This document shows, one piece after another, positions 27,067 through 35,678 of a stretch of DNA of 64,000 nucleotides. The notes under the pieces were generated by a model that was not told the DNA's origin, searched no databases, and saw only the letters and a list, made by a program, of their open reading frames with translations. Origin of the DNA: Methylobacterium sp. J-067 (GTDB lineage Bacteria > Pseudomonadota > Alphaproteobacteria > Rhizobiales > Beijerinckiaceae); contig NZ_JAKSXZ010000097.1 in NCBI RefSeq assembly GCF_022829465.1, forward strand, positions 186,001 through 250,000, given 5' to 3'. How positions within the stretch are numbered: the first letter of the stretch is position 1; the number at the start of each line of letters is the position of its first letter. The position numbers and the translations under genes were made by a program.

Positions 27067-27603
27067 ATGGCGATGGTGGTGGACGATACGATGACGGCAC
27101 TGGCCGAGGCGCGGCGCGATCTCGTGCTGCGCTATGTCCAACCCGGCCTCGCGGGGCTGATCGACGGATCGGTCTCCACCCTGGCGCCGATCTTCGCCGC
27201 CGCCTTCGCCACGGGCCACAATTGGTCGACCTTCCTCGTCGGGCTCGCGGCCTCGGTGGGGGCGGGAATCAGCATGGGCTTCACGGAAGCCCTCTCAGAC
27301 GACGGCAGCGTGACCGGGCGGGGCAGCCCATTGATGCGCGGCCTCGTCTGCGGGGTGATGACGACGCTGGGCGGCCTCGGCCACACCTTGCCCTACGCGA
27401 TCCCCGACGCCCTGCCGCCGGGCTGGCCGAACGCCTTCGTCCTCGCCACCAGCCTCGCGGTGGCGGTCGTGGTGGTCGAGCTGGCGGTGATCGCAGGCAT
27501 CCGCACCCGCTACATGGCCACGCCGTTCTGGCGGGCAGCCCTGCAGGTGATGCTGGGCGGCGTGCTCGTCCTCGTGACCGGGATCCTGATCGGCAGCGCT
27601 TGA
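27067..27603 (+). CDS. VIT-family iron/manganese transporter (MbfA C-terminal part only)
   Basis: A 178-residue membrane protein with about five transmembrane helices. The segment RYVQPGLAGLIDGSVSTLAP with FVGLAASVGAGISMGFTEAL-like spacing matches the VIT1/CCC1 domain, and strongly resembles the C-terminal half of MbfA, the membrane-bound ferritin that exports iron in Rhizobiales. The N-terminal ferritin-like half is missing: ATG 27067 has a strong GGGAAAGGA ribosome site and the acyltransferase start region lies upstream. Probable role: export of iron (or manganese) from the cytoplasm. An Irr-like box precedes it. Confidence 0.82.
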   Translation: MAMVVDDTMTALAEARRDLVLRYVQPGLAGLIDGSVSTLAPIFAAAFATGHNWSTFLVGLAASVGAGISMGFTEALSDDGSVTGRGSPLMRGLVCGVMTTLGGLGHTLPYAIPDALPPGWPNAFVLATSLAVAVVVVELAVIAGIRTRYMATPFWRAALQVMLGGVLVLVTGILIGSA

Positions 27604-27657
27604 CGGCGCCGCCCCGCGCCGCGATGCCGGGGGCGAAGTCCGGAGCGCCCCCTCGCC

Positions 27658-28587
27658 TTGATCTTCCGCCTCGCGCATCTCAGCGACCCGCATGTCGGCC
27701 CCCTGGGTCGGCCGCGCCTCCGCCAGTTGTTCGGCAAGCGCGCCACCGGCTACGCCAACTGGCGCCGGGGCCGTTCGCGCAGCCACGACATGGCGACCCT
27801 GTCGCTCCTCGTCACGGACCTGCGGGCGCAGGGGGCGGGGCACATCGCCTGCACGGGCGACCTCTGCAACATCGGCCTGCCGAGCGAATGGGAGACCGCC
27901 CACTCTTTCATGGAAGCGCTCGGTCCACCCGATGACGTGAGCCTCGTGCCCGGCAACCACGACGCCTATGTGCGCGGCTCGCTGGAGGGGCTGCTCGACG
28001 CCTGCGGCGCCTACACGGCGGACGATTCGGGCACGCAGGCCCACTTCCCCTACCTCAGGCGGCGAGGTCCCCTGGCGCTGATCGGCCTGTCGAGCGCCAT
28101 TCCGACGAAGCCCTTCGTCGCGAGCGGGCGCCTCGGCCCACCGCAACTCGCGGCGGCGGAAACCCTGCTGCGGGCGCTGGCCACCGAGCCGGGGCGGCCC
28201 TGCCGGGTGGTGATGATCCACCATCCGCCCCATCCGGGCGGTGCCTCGCCGGGGCGTGAACTGAAGGACGCCGCCGCCTTCACGGCGATGATCGGCCGTG
28301 TCGGCGCGGACCTGATCCTGCACGGCCACAACCACATCGCGAGCCTCGCTCGAGTCGCCGGGCCGGGCCGGCGCATGGTCCCGGTGGTGGGCGTGCCCTC
28401 CGCCTCGGCCCTGCCGGACGGGCATGGCGCGGTGCCGGCTCGCCGGGCGGGCTACATGCTCTACGACATCGCGCGGGTGAACGACGGCTACGCCATCGCG
28501 GCCCGGCGGCGCGGCCTCGACGCCGCCGGGGCCATGGGTGACCTCGGCCCCCTCGATCTGGGGCCGGGCGCGACCCTGTCGGTTTGA
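27658..28587 (+). CDS. Metallophosphoesterase (calcineurin-like)
   Basis: A 309-residue protein with the full dimetal motif set: Asp10 and His12 (HLSDPHVGP), GDLCN near 67, GNHDA near 99, the HH pair in MIHHPPHP near 187, and HGHNH near 222. The start is TTG 27658, which is the only start near the fold. It resembles the class III cyclic-nucleotide phosphodiesterase-like group, but the substrate is unknown. It follows the VIT transporter by 54 bp on the same strand and ends 3 bp from a convergent small gene. Confidence 0.88.
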   Translation: MIFRLAHLSDPHVGPLGRPRLRQLFGKRATGYANWRRGRSRSHDMATLSLLVTDLRAQGAGHIACTGDLCNIGLPSEWETAHSFMEALGPPDDVSLVPGNHDAYVRGSLEGLLDACGAYTADDSGTQAHFPYLRRRGPLALIGLSSAIPTKPFVASGRLGPPQLAAAETLLRALATEPGRPCRVVMIHHPPHPGGASPGRELKDAAAFTAMIGRVGADLILHGHNHIASLARVAGPGRRMVPVVGVPSASALPDGHGAVPARRAGYMLYDIARVNDGYAIAARRRGLDAAGAMGDLGPLDLGPGATLSV

Positions 28588-28590
28588 GGT

Positions 28591-28749
28591 TCAGCCGGCG
28601 CTGGCGAGGACCGGGGCCTGCATCCGGGTGATGCTGGCCTCGTAGCGTTCGGCCTGGGCGCGGGTGAGCCCGCTGACCAGGGCGAGGTTGCCGCGATAGA
28701 CCGTGTAGGTGCCGTCGTGGGTCGGCTTGACGCGAATGGCTTCGGACAT
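28591..28749 (-). CDS. Small hypothetical protein
   Basis: A 52-residue protein, MSEAIRVKPTHDGTYTVYRG at the N-terminus, with an AGGCAGG ribosome site before ATG 28749. It is soluble, with a short beta-rich start and a helical end (RAQAERYEASITRMQ). I do not recognise a family. The clear ribosome site, codon use and compact reading frame support a real gene. Convergent with the metallophosphoesterase gene. Confidence 0.6.
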   Translation of the reverse strand: MSEAIRVKPTHDGTYTVYRGNLALVSGLTRAQAERYEASITRMQAPVLASAG

Positions 28750-29062
28750 GGAAACCTGCCTCTTGCTGGAGAAAGCTGCCGCAGGGGTCATGGGATGCCG
28801 AACCCGTTCTGGGCCGACGCCCAGGTCGGACGCGCATCTAAGCCGAGGTTAGGCATGCGCCGCTTGGACGCAAGACCGGCCTGTGGTGAAGTACGGATGG
28901 CAGGGAATGTGCAGTGCGGGAAAACGTTGAGCGGTCTCGCAATCCTGCCGATGCCTAAAATGACGGCAGCATCAATGCATTTTGTATAAGTCGGTCGGAG
29001 GCTGATTTAGCCGGTTCAACGAACCCCGAATCACGCAAGTTTAAGTCAATCGAGGACGATTC
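28750..29062. other. 313-bp divergent intergenic region with small inverted repeats
   Basis: No gene is seen. The right half is AT-richer than its surroundings. It holds CTGCCG-N13-CGGCAG (28945-28969), a TTTTGTATAAG stretch at 28979-28989, and the palindrome GGTTCAACGAACC (29013-29025) about 40 bp before the amidase start. These are candidate operator or promoter elements for the amidase gene. Confidence 0.4.
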
Positions 29063-30460
29063 ATGGAACTCTGGCGCCTGTCCGCGACGGACCTCGCGAA
29101 TCGCATCCGAGCCGGCGACGTGTCCGCGCGGGAGGTGGCCGCCGACGCCCTGGATCGCCTCGCGGCGGTCAACGGCGCGCTGAACGCCGTGGTGGATCAC
29201 CGGCCGGAGGAGGTTCTGGCCGAGGCGGAGGCGGTGGATGCCGCCCGCGCGCGAGGCGAGGCGCTGGGGCCGCTCGCCGGGGTGCCGGTGACGACCAAGG
29301 TCAACGCCGACCAGCGGGGCTTTGCCACCACCAACGGCCTGCGTTTGCAGAAGGACCTCGTCGCAAAGGACGACAGCCCCGTCGTCGCCAACCTCCGGCG
29401 GGCGGGGGCGGTGCTGCTCGGGCGCACCAACACGCCGGCCTTCTCGCTGCGCTGGTTCACTACTAACAGCCTGCACGGCGAGACCAAGAACCCGCGCGAT
29501 CCCGGCCTGACGCCGGGCGGCTCCTCCGGCGGGGCGGGGTCGGCCGTCGCGGCGGGCATCGGCGCCATCGCCCACGGCACCGACATCGCCGGCTCGGTGC
29601 GCTACCCGGCCTATGCCTGCGGCGTCCACGGTCTGCGCCCGAGCTTCGGCCGCATCCCCGCCTGGAACGCCTCCTCGCCCGAACGTGGGATCGGCCCGCA
29701 GCTCATGGCGGTTTCGGGTCCGCTCGCGCGCAGCATCGCCGATATCCGTCTCGGCCTCGCCGCCATGGCCGCGCCCGATCCGCGCGATCCGTGGTGGGTG
29801 CCCGCGCCCCTCGAAGGCCCGCCCGCGCCGCGCAAGGTCGCCCTGTGCCTGCGGCCGGGGGGCCTCGCCATCGTGCCGGAGGTCGAGGCGGCTTTGCGAG
29901 ACGCAGCCCGGCGCCTCCAAGCCGCCGGCTGGCAGGTCGAGGAGATCGCCGACACGCCGCCGCTGCGCGAGGCGAACGACATCCAGTTGACCCTCTGGCT
30001 TGGGGACGGCTTCGCCGCCGTCCGCGCGGCAGCCGAGCGCGAGGGCGATCCGGCGGCGATCGGCCTCCTCGATGCCTTCCGCGCGCGGGCCGAGGCCCTG
30101 GGGCCCGACGCGATCACCCAGGCGCTGACCCGCCGGGCGACGCTCGCGCGGCAATGGTCACTGTTCCTGGCCGAGAACCCGGTGCTGCTCGTGCCCGTGT
30201 CGGGCGAATTGCCGTTCCCGGACGGGCTCGACCGCACGCCGGAGGGCATCGCCCGCGCCTTCGAGGCGCAGTTGCTTCAGGTCGCCCTGGCGCCGCTCGG
30301 CATCCCCGCCCTCACGGTGACGACCGGGCTCGTCGGCCGGAGTCCGGTCGGCGTGCAGGTGGTCGCCGGCCGCTTCCGGGAGGATCTGTGCCTCGCGGCG
30401 GGCGAGGCCATCGAAGCCGGGGGCGTCCCGCCGATGCCGGTGGACCCGGCGGGCGCCTGA
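29063..30460 (+). CDS. Amidase signature family hydrolase
   Basis: A 465-residue enzyme that would hydrolyse a carboxamide to acid and ammonia or amine. The Ser-cisSer-Lys triad of the family is complete: Lys79 (TTKVNADQ), Ser154 (GGSSGG) and Ser178 (DIAGSVRYP), with the normal 24-residue spacing between the serines. No signal peptide. The substrate cannot be told from the sequence. It opens the C-N hydrolase region, and its stop is 3 bp from the convergent M20 peptidase stop. Palindromic elements lie in its promoter region. Confidence 0.93.
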   Translation: MELWRLSATDLANRIRAGDVSAREVAADALDRLAAVNGALNAVVDHRPEEVLAEAEAVDAARARGEALGPLAGVPVTTKVNADQRGFATTNGLRLQKDLVAKDDSPVVANLRRAGAVLLGRTNTPAFSLRWFTTNSLHGETKNPRDPGLTPGGSSGGAGSAVAAGIGAIAHGTDIAGSVRYPAYACGVHGLRPSFGRIPAWNASSPERGIGPQLMAVSGPLARSIADIRLGLAAMAAPDPRDPWWVPAPLEGPPAPRKVALCLRPGGLAIVPEVEAALRDAARRLQAAGWQVEEIADTPPLREANDIQLTLWLGDGFAAVRAAAEREGDPAAIGLLDAFRARAEALGPDAITQALTRRATLARQWSLFLAENPVLLVPVSGELPFPDGLDRTPEGIARAFEAQLLQVALAPLGIPALTVTTGLVGRSPVGVQVVAGRFREDLCLAAGEAIEAGGVPPMPVDPAGA

Positions 30461-30463
30461 GCC

Positions 30464-31594
30464 TCAGGCGCCGAGGCGCATCAGCAGGCCGGCGAAGAGC
30501 GCCGCCCGGCTCGGCAGGGAGTCGATGAGGACGTGCTCGTCCAGCGTGTGATAGCCGTGGCCGAGCACGCCGAGCCCGTCGAGGGTCGGGATGCCCATGG
30601 CCCCGGTGAAGTTGCCGTCCGAGCCGCCGCCCGCGCTGCAATGGGTGAGCACAACGCCGGCCTCGGCCGCGAGGTCCTTCGCCAGGGCGTAGAGGGCGAG
30701 CGTCCCGGCATCCGGCTCCCAGACCGGCCGCGTGACGCCCCGGCTGACGGTGAAGCGCACGCCGTCCTCCTCGCCGGAGAGGGCGAGCATCCGCTCGACC
30801 ACCCGGTCGAGGTCCGCTTGGCGCTTCGCCATGCTGAGCGCCTGCCCACGGCACAGGGTCGGCACGCAATTCACCCACATCCCGCCGGAGACGATACCCG
30901 TCGAGACCGTGCAATCGGCGTCCGACAGGGCGTCGATGGCCAGCACCTTGCGGGCCAAGGCGCGGATGGCGGAGCGCCCCTCGCCCGGCGATGACCCCGC
31001 ATGACTCGGACGGCCGACCGCCTCCAGGTCGAACCGGGCGATGGCGTAGCGGCCTGTCACCACCCCGTCGCCGGGCTGGCCGGGCTCCGGCACGAGCACG
31101 TGGGAATGCCGTGACGCCTCGGCCTCGATCAGGTCGCGGGTGGCGGGGCTGCCGATCTCCTCGTCGCTGGTGAACAGCACCGTCACCGGCAGGGGCGTCT
31201 GCGCCCCGGCGGCGATCAGGGCGCGGAGCGCAGCCACCGCGATGACGTTGCCGCCCTTCATGTCGAGGATGCCCGGCCCGTAGGCGCGGTTGCCCTCCAC
31301 CCGCCAGGGCAGGCGCGCGAGAGTGCCGACGGGATGGACTGTATCCAGATGGCCGAGGACGAGGATGCCCTTCTCGTTGCCCTTCGGGTGCGGGAAGCGC
31401 GCCCGCACGCAATCGCCGAGTCCCATCCGGCCGGGGATCGTCTCCACCTGCGCGCCGATCAGCGCGAGGTCGCGGGCGGCCAGCGCCATCATGCGGTTGA
31501 CGGCGAGCGCGTCGTAGGTCGGGCTTTCGCATTCGACCCAGGCGCGCAGTTGCGCGAGCAGGGCCTCGGGGGCGAAGTGCAGGTCACGGGTCAT
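30464..31594 (-). CDS. M20 family metallopeptidase (glutamate carboxypeptidase-like)
   Basis: A 376-residue di-zinc peptidase of the CPG2/ArgE/DapE group. Metal-site motifs are VLGHLDTVHP near 77-86, YGPGILDMKGG near 105-115, and TSDEEIGSP near 145 with the catalytic Glu pair. The dimerisation-domain segment GRPSHAGSSPGEGRSAI and the C-terminal GHGYHTLDEHV also fit. ATG 31594 overlaps the stop of the M81 gene (ATGA at 31591-31594), so the two are translated together. A cytoplasmic role in cutting a peptide or N-acyl amino acid is expected. Confidence 0.92.
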   Translation of the reverse strand: MTRDLHFAPEALLAQLRAWVECESPTYDALAVNRMMALAARDLALIGAQVETIPGRMGLGDCVRARFPHPKGNEKGILVLGHLDTVHPVGTLARLPWRVEGNRAYGPGILDMKGGNVIAVAALRALIAAGAQTPLPVTVLFTSDEEIGSPATRDLIEAEASRHSHVLVPEPGQPGDGVVTGRYAIARFDLEAVGRPSHAGSSPGEGRSAIRALARKVLAIDALSDADCTVSTGIVSGGMWVNCVPTLCRGQALSMAKRQADLDRVVERMLALSGEEDGVRFTVSRGVTRPVWEPDAGTLALYALAKDLAAEAGVVLTHCSAGGGSDGNFTGAMGIPTLDGLGVLGHGYHTLDEHVLIDSLPSRAALFAGLLMRLGA

Positions 31595-33072
31595 CGGGCA
31601 GCCTCCGGGGCCGGGCCGGCAAAGGGGTCGTCCACGCGCGGCCAGAAATTCGGGTCGCGCTTCGTGTAGGGAATCGCCCCGTAATCGGGCGGCACCGCGC
31701 CCGGCGCCGCGACGTAGCGCACGGCGGAGGCGATGGGGACGAAGCCGGCATAGAAGTGCTGCATCGACTTCACGACGACGATGCGCTTGTCGTCGAGGGT
31801 CAGGCCGAGGCCGGTGAAGGCGTCCGGCGCGAAGGGCTGCTGCCGCTTGTGGGTGAGGACGAGGTGGATGCCGTCCGCCTCGACCCAGGCGGCCGGGCCG
31901 AGCGTGGCCCGCCCGCCGCTCAACCCGCCTTGGCTGTGATCGTCCGAGAGGCCGCGCACGGTGACGCGCAGGTCCACCGGATCGCCCGAGGTGACGCCGC
32001 ACTTTCCCCCGACTCGCAGGTCGAAGGTCGCGCCGAGCCCGGCCTCGTGGCAGATGCCGACCGCGCCGGGGTCCCAGATCATGCCGAGCGCCGCGCCCTT
32101 CACCTGGCGGGCGACGAGCCGGGCGAGGATCGCCGTGTTGTCGGAGGGCGCGCCGGCGCCCGCATTGTCGGCGGTGTCGGCCAGCACCATCGGCCGGGGA
32201 TCGTCGGAGGCCAGCGCCGCGTCGAGGGCGGCGTCGATGCTGTCGAAGGCGGTCGAGGCTTCCACGCGCATCGCCCAGATCTCGGCGGCGAGTTTGTCGG
32301 CGAGCGCCTGGGCCTTCGCTATGTCGCCATCGGCCACGACGAGCATCTTCGCCCCGACATCGGCCACATCGGCGTAAGGAAAGCCGTGGCCGAAGGAGAC
32401 GGAGAGGATGCCGTCGCGGCCCTCCAGGTCGAGCATCCGGCGCACGAAGCCGGCGATGGGCTCGCGGGTGGTCTTCCACATGCTGACCATCCGGCAATCC
32501 GCATAGGCCATGACCGGGCGGATGCGCTTCTCGACGGTGCCGACGACCAGCGGGTAGAGGTCGCGGGCGCGGTCCACGATGTCGGTGTGGGGATATTCCT
32601 TGTAGATCACCACCACGTCGGCCTTGCGGCGCAGCGTCTCCGTGAGGTGGCAATGCAGATCGAGCTCGACGCCGATGGTCACGTCCGGCCCGACCAGGGC
32701 GCGGACCCGCTCCACCGTGTCGCCCTCGCAATCGTCGTAGCCCTCGGCCACCATCGCCCCGTGCATGAAGAGCAGCACGGCCTGGACCGGCATCGCGGCG
32801 CGGAGGTCATCGAGCAGGGTGTCGCGCAACTCCTCATAGACGTCGCGCAGGGTGATCCCGCCGGGCTGGGCGAAGGTTGAGATGCTCTCAGCGACCTCGT
32901 GGCCGTCGGCCTCGGCCATCTCGCGCCACGCCTTCAGGCCGATATTGCTGAGGGAGGGCGGGGCGCGGGTGCCGTCGCGGCGGGAGTAATCGGCCAGGAA
33001 CGCCGCGCGGCCGGTCGGCAGCGGGGCAAAGGTGTTGGTCTCGGTCGCAAGCCCGGCAATGAAGATCTTCAA
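31591..33072 (-). CDS. M81 family metallopeptidase (MlrC-like)
   Basis: A 493-residue protein of the MlrC family, named for microcystinase C, which degrades linear microcystin peptides. Signatures are GLATETNTFAPLPTG at 7-21, MHGAMVAEGYDDCEGD, ELDLHCHLTE and YKEYPHTD. The C-terminal MlrC domain has LADTADNAGAGAPSDNT and VKSMQHFYAGF. Most family members are not linked to microcystin, and the substrate here is unknown. It is coupled to the M20 peptidase gene, which suggests stepwise breakdown of one peptide-like compound. The upstream gap carries a nested palindromic repeat. Confidence 0.92.
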   Translation of the reverse strand: MKIFIAGLATETNTFAPLPTGRAAFLADYSRRDGTRAPPSLSNIGLKAWREMAEADGHEVAESISTFAQPGGITLRDVYEELRDTLLDDLRAAMPVQAVLLFMHGAMVAEGYDDCEGDTVERVRALVGPDVTIGVELDLHCHLTETLRRKADVVVIYKEYPHTDIVDRARDLYPLVVGTVEKRIRPVMAYADCRMVSMWKTTREPIAGFVRRMLDLEGRDGILSVSFGHGFPYADVADVGAKMLVVADGDIAKAQALADKLAAEIWAMRVEASTAFDSIDAALDAALASDDPRPMVLADTADNAGAGAPSDNTAILARLVARQVKGAALGMIWDPGAVGICHEAGLGATFDLRVGGKCGVTSGDPVDLRVTVRGLSDDHSQGGLSGGRATLGPAAWVEADGIHLVLTHKRQQPFAPDAFTGLGLTLDDKRIVVVKSMQHFYAGFVPIASAVRYVAAPGAVPPDYGAIPYTKRDPNFWPRVDDPFAGPAPEAAR

Positions 33073-33190
33073 GACTTATCCTTCGTCAACATTCTTGCAG
33101 GGTGTCAAACCCTCGACCCGTCATTGCGAGCGCGGCCACGCTAGAGCCGCACCCGAACGCGTTGGTTCAGCCAGCCTTCTCCAGAACTTC

Positions 33191-33300
33191 TCCTCATCCT
33201 GAGGTGCGGCGCAGCCGCCTCGAAGGAGAACTCCAGGGATCGCGCAGCAGGCTGGACCATTCCTTCGAGGCCCGCTGACGCGGGCATTTCAGGATGAGGT
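33191..33300. repeat. Nested palindromic repeat (REP/BIME-like), about 110 bp
   Basis: The outer arms begin CCTCATCCTGA (33192-33202) and end TCAGGATGAGG (33289-33299); further in, CCTCGAAGGA (33218-33227) pairs with TCCTTCGAGG (33261-33270). Each arm has its own small hairpin: GCGGC-GCA-GCCGC and CCCGC-TGAC-GCGGG. The centre is about 35 bases. It lies between the M81 and S45 acylase genes, both on the minus strand. The form matches dispersed intergenic palindromes of Alphaproteobacteria. No second full copy is visible in this window. Confidence 0.75.
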
Positions 33301-33347
33301 GAGTGCGTGGGGGCCGCCTCACCATGATCAGTCGCTGCGCTAGCAAG

Positions 33348-35678
33348 TCACGCGCCTTCCTCCGGCGTGAGGAGGATCACCGTCCGCGTCGCCGCCGCGA
33401 CAGCCTCCGGCGAGTACGGCATCGGCGCGTAGCCCTGCCGGGCCCAGACCTCTCCGAGGTCGCGGTAATGGGGATCGCGCGGGTCGCCCGATTGGCCGGG
33501 CACGTTCACGAAGACCGACGCGTCCCAGGCGCCGACATCCACCACCATGCGGAACGAGGCGCCGTTGGTGACGCGGAACGAATCCGTACGGTACTCGGCG
33601 TGCATCACGCAGGCGCCTGCGCCGCCGAGGGGAAACGGCCCGACATCCCATCCCTCGTCCCCCCCGAGGGCCGATAGGGGATGGGCGAACAACGCTTGGT
33701 GGAGGCGGCCCCAGGCCCAGGTGGAGGCATCCGCGCCCATCAGCTTGCCACAGGTTGCCCACGCGGCGGCGAGCGCCGTTTCGAGGAGCGCTCCGGGCCG
33801 GTCCATCGCCTCGAGCCGGTCGAGCAGGCTCTCCGTGTCGCCCGGTGGGATGAGCGCGCGGACCTTCGCATCGGGCACCAGTTCCGCGATCAGCGCCGGC
33901 CTCAGATGGCGGACCCAGAGCACTTCCACCAGGGCGGCGGCGGCGCTGTCGGGGCCAAGCCGGCCGTCGAAGCCCCGCAGCAGGTCCTGCGCGTGCCGGG
34001 CCTCGGCGCTCCCGGCCGGGACGGCGCAGGCGACCCGCGCGATGCGCAGGGCCGGCTCCGAGACGACATCGGCCTGCAACGCCTGCGAATCGGCCAGCGA
34101 ATGCCTGTCCTGCGAACCCAGCACCGCGCGCAGACGCGTGGCCCGCCACGGCTCGTGCCACTCGAAGCCGACCTTTTTGTCCTCCGCCGGGTAGCCCGGC
34201 GGAAGGTTCATCTCGTTGGCGGTGGCGAACCAGCCCTCGGCGGGATCGATGGCGCGGGGCAACTCGTCCGCGTTTAGGAAGCCCGCCCAGTCGAACCGTC
34301 CGTCGCCCGGCACCGGCAGGAGACCGTCATGGCCCGGCCGGCGCGGCGCCTTGCCGGCCATGAACCACGCGATCCGCCCATCCCGGTCGGCATAGAGCTG
34401 GTTCACCGACGGCGCCGACCAGTGCCGCAGCGCCTGCCCGAAGGCCTCGGGGGTCTTCGCGTCGAGATAGGCGAGGCTGCCGAGATAGGCCGCCGAGCCC
34501 GGCGCAGACCAGACCGTGGCCAGCGCGAAGGCCCGGCGCGCATCCTCCGCGATCACCGGCCCATGGCGGGTGAAGGCGAGCGAGACGATCTCGTCCGGCC
34601 CGCCCCGCACGGGGATCGCTTCATCAACGCGCGCGATCCGCTCCCAGCCCTCGCCGTGGCGGATCAGGTCAGGATCGTCCGCGTGCTTCCCGCAGACGAA
34701 CAGATCCTCCTGATCCATCGGCGCGATGGTCAGGCTGAAGGCGGCGTGGCCGTTATGGCCGATGGAAATGCCAGGCAGCGCCGGCTCGCCCGCGCCGATC
34801 ACGTCGAGGCCCGGCGCCGTGAGGTGGACGGCGTAGCGCAGCGACGGGTTCAGATAGATCCGGTGCGGATCGCTCGCGAGGATCGGCCGCCCGGTGGCGG
34901 TGCGGCCGGGGCCGATGACCCAATTGTTCGAGCCCTCGCTCGGCTCCGGCGGCGGGGCGCTTCGCCGCCCGACGGTGCCCTGCGCATCGACCTTCGACCA
35001 CGCCCAGGCCTCCTCGCGGCTGGCCTCCAACCGCGCGGGGCTGAACTGCACCTGCGCGGTGGCGAGGCGGAACAGGTCGAGGAGGTCGTCGGGCCAGTCC
35101 GAGGCGTCGAGGCCGTCCAGCACGATGGGATCATGCGGCGGGTACAGGCGCTTGCGCAGGTCGTCGGTGGCGTGGTCGCCGCCGAGGGCGAGCACCTTCG
35201 CGCGGGCGACCTCGGAGAGGACGTTGCGCACGAGGCCGTGGCTGCGGATGCGCACCACGTCCTCCGGCGCCCAGCGGGCGGGGCGCGTGCCCATCCGGCC
35301 GAACTCGGGCGGCAGGCGCTCCGGCCTCGCCTCGGTCAAGGCGATGTAGGCGTTGAGCCCGCCGACGAAGGCCGTGACGATGGCTTTCGTGTCCTGCGGG
35401 CCGTAGGCGGCCCATTCGGCGGCCATGTCGCCCCGATAGAGGAACAGGCGCGCGGCCCTGTCCTGCGCGAGGTAGCCCGGCCCGAAATCCGCCGCGAGCA
35501 ATCCCAGGCCGCGCTTGCGCCACAGGTCGAGTTGCCACAGCCGGTCGCGGGCGGCGGTGAAGCCCTGGACGCGGTAGGCGTCGAGGGCGCTTCCCGCCCG
35601 GATATGGGCGAGGCCCGATGCGTCGATCCGGATCTCCGCCGGCCCGGTGAGGCCGGGCAGGGCGAAGGCTTGGCTCAC
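33348..35678 (-). CDS. Penicillin acylase family (S45) hydrolase
   Basis: A 776-residue Ntn-hydrolase precursor. The likely nucleophile is Ser250 in GSNNWVIGPG, where self-cleavage would separate an alpha subunit (about 250 residues) from a beta subunit (about 526 residues); ILASDPHR follows 18 residues later as usual. GTG 35678 overlaps the stop of the ThDP enzyme (GTGA at 35675-35678). The N-terminus (VSQAFALPGLTGPAEIRIDA) has no obvious signal peptide, unlike many periplasmic acylases. The substrate may be an N-acyl amino acid, an acyl-homoserine lactone, or another amide. Confidence 0.9.
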   Translation of the reverse strand: MSQAFALPGLTGPAEIRIDASGLAHIRAGSALDAYRVQGFTAARDRLWQLDLWRKRGLGLLAADFGPGYLAQDRAARLFLYRGDMAAEWAAYGPQDTKAIVTAFVGGLNAYIALTEARPERLPPEFGRMGTRPARWAPEDVVRIRSHGLVRNVLSEVARAKVLALGGDHATDDLRKRLYPPHDPIVLDGLDASDWPDDLLDLFRLATAQVQFSPARLEASREEAWAWSKVDAQGTVGRRSAPPPEPSEGSNNWVIGPGRTATGRPILASDPHRIYLNPSLRYAVHLTAPGLDVIGAGEPALPGISIGHNGHAAFSLTIAPMDQEDLFVCGKHADDPDLIRHGEGWERIARVDEAIPVRGGPDEIVSLAFTRHGPVIAEDARRAFALATVWSAPGSAAYLGSLAYLDAKTPEAFGQALRHWSAPSVNQLYADRDGRIAWFMAGKAPRRPGHDGLLPVPGDGRFDWAGFLNADELPRAIDPAEGWFATANEMNLPPGYPAEDKKVGFEWHEPWRATRLRAVLGSQDRHSLADSQALQADVVSEPALRIARVACAVPAGSAEARHAQDLLRGFDGRLGPDSAAAALVEVLWVRHLRPALIAELVPDAKVRALIPPGDTESLLDRLEAMDRPGALLETALAAAWATCGKLMGADASTWAWGRLHQALFAHPLSALGGDEGWDVGPFPLGGAGACVMHAEYRTDSFRVTNGASFRMVVDVGAWDASVFVNVPGQSGDPRDPHYRDLGEVWARQGYAPMPYSPEAVAAATRTVILLTPEEGA

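Noticed and set aside
31591-33072. M81 protein as evidence of microcystin degradation
   Set aside because: No MlrA, MlrB or MlrD homologue is present, and the family is broad; only the family name comes from microcystin.
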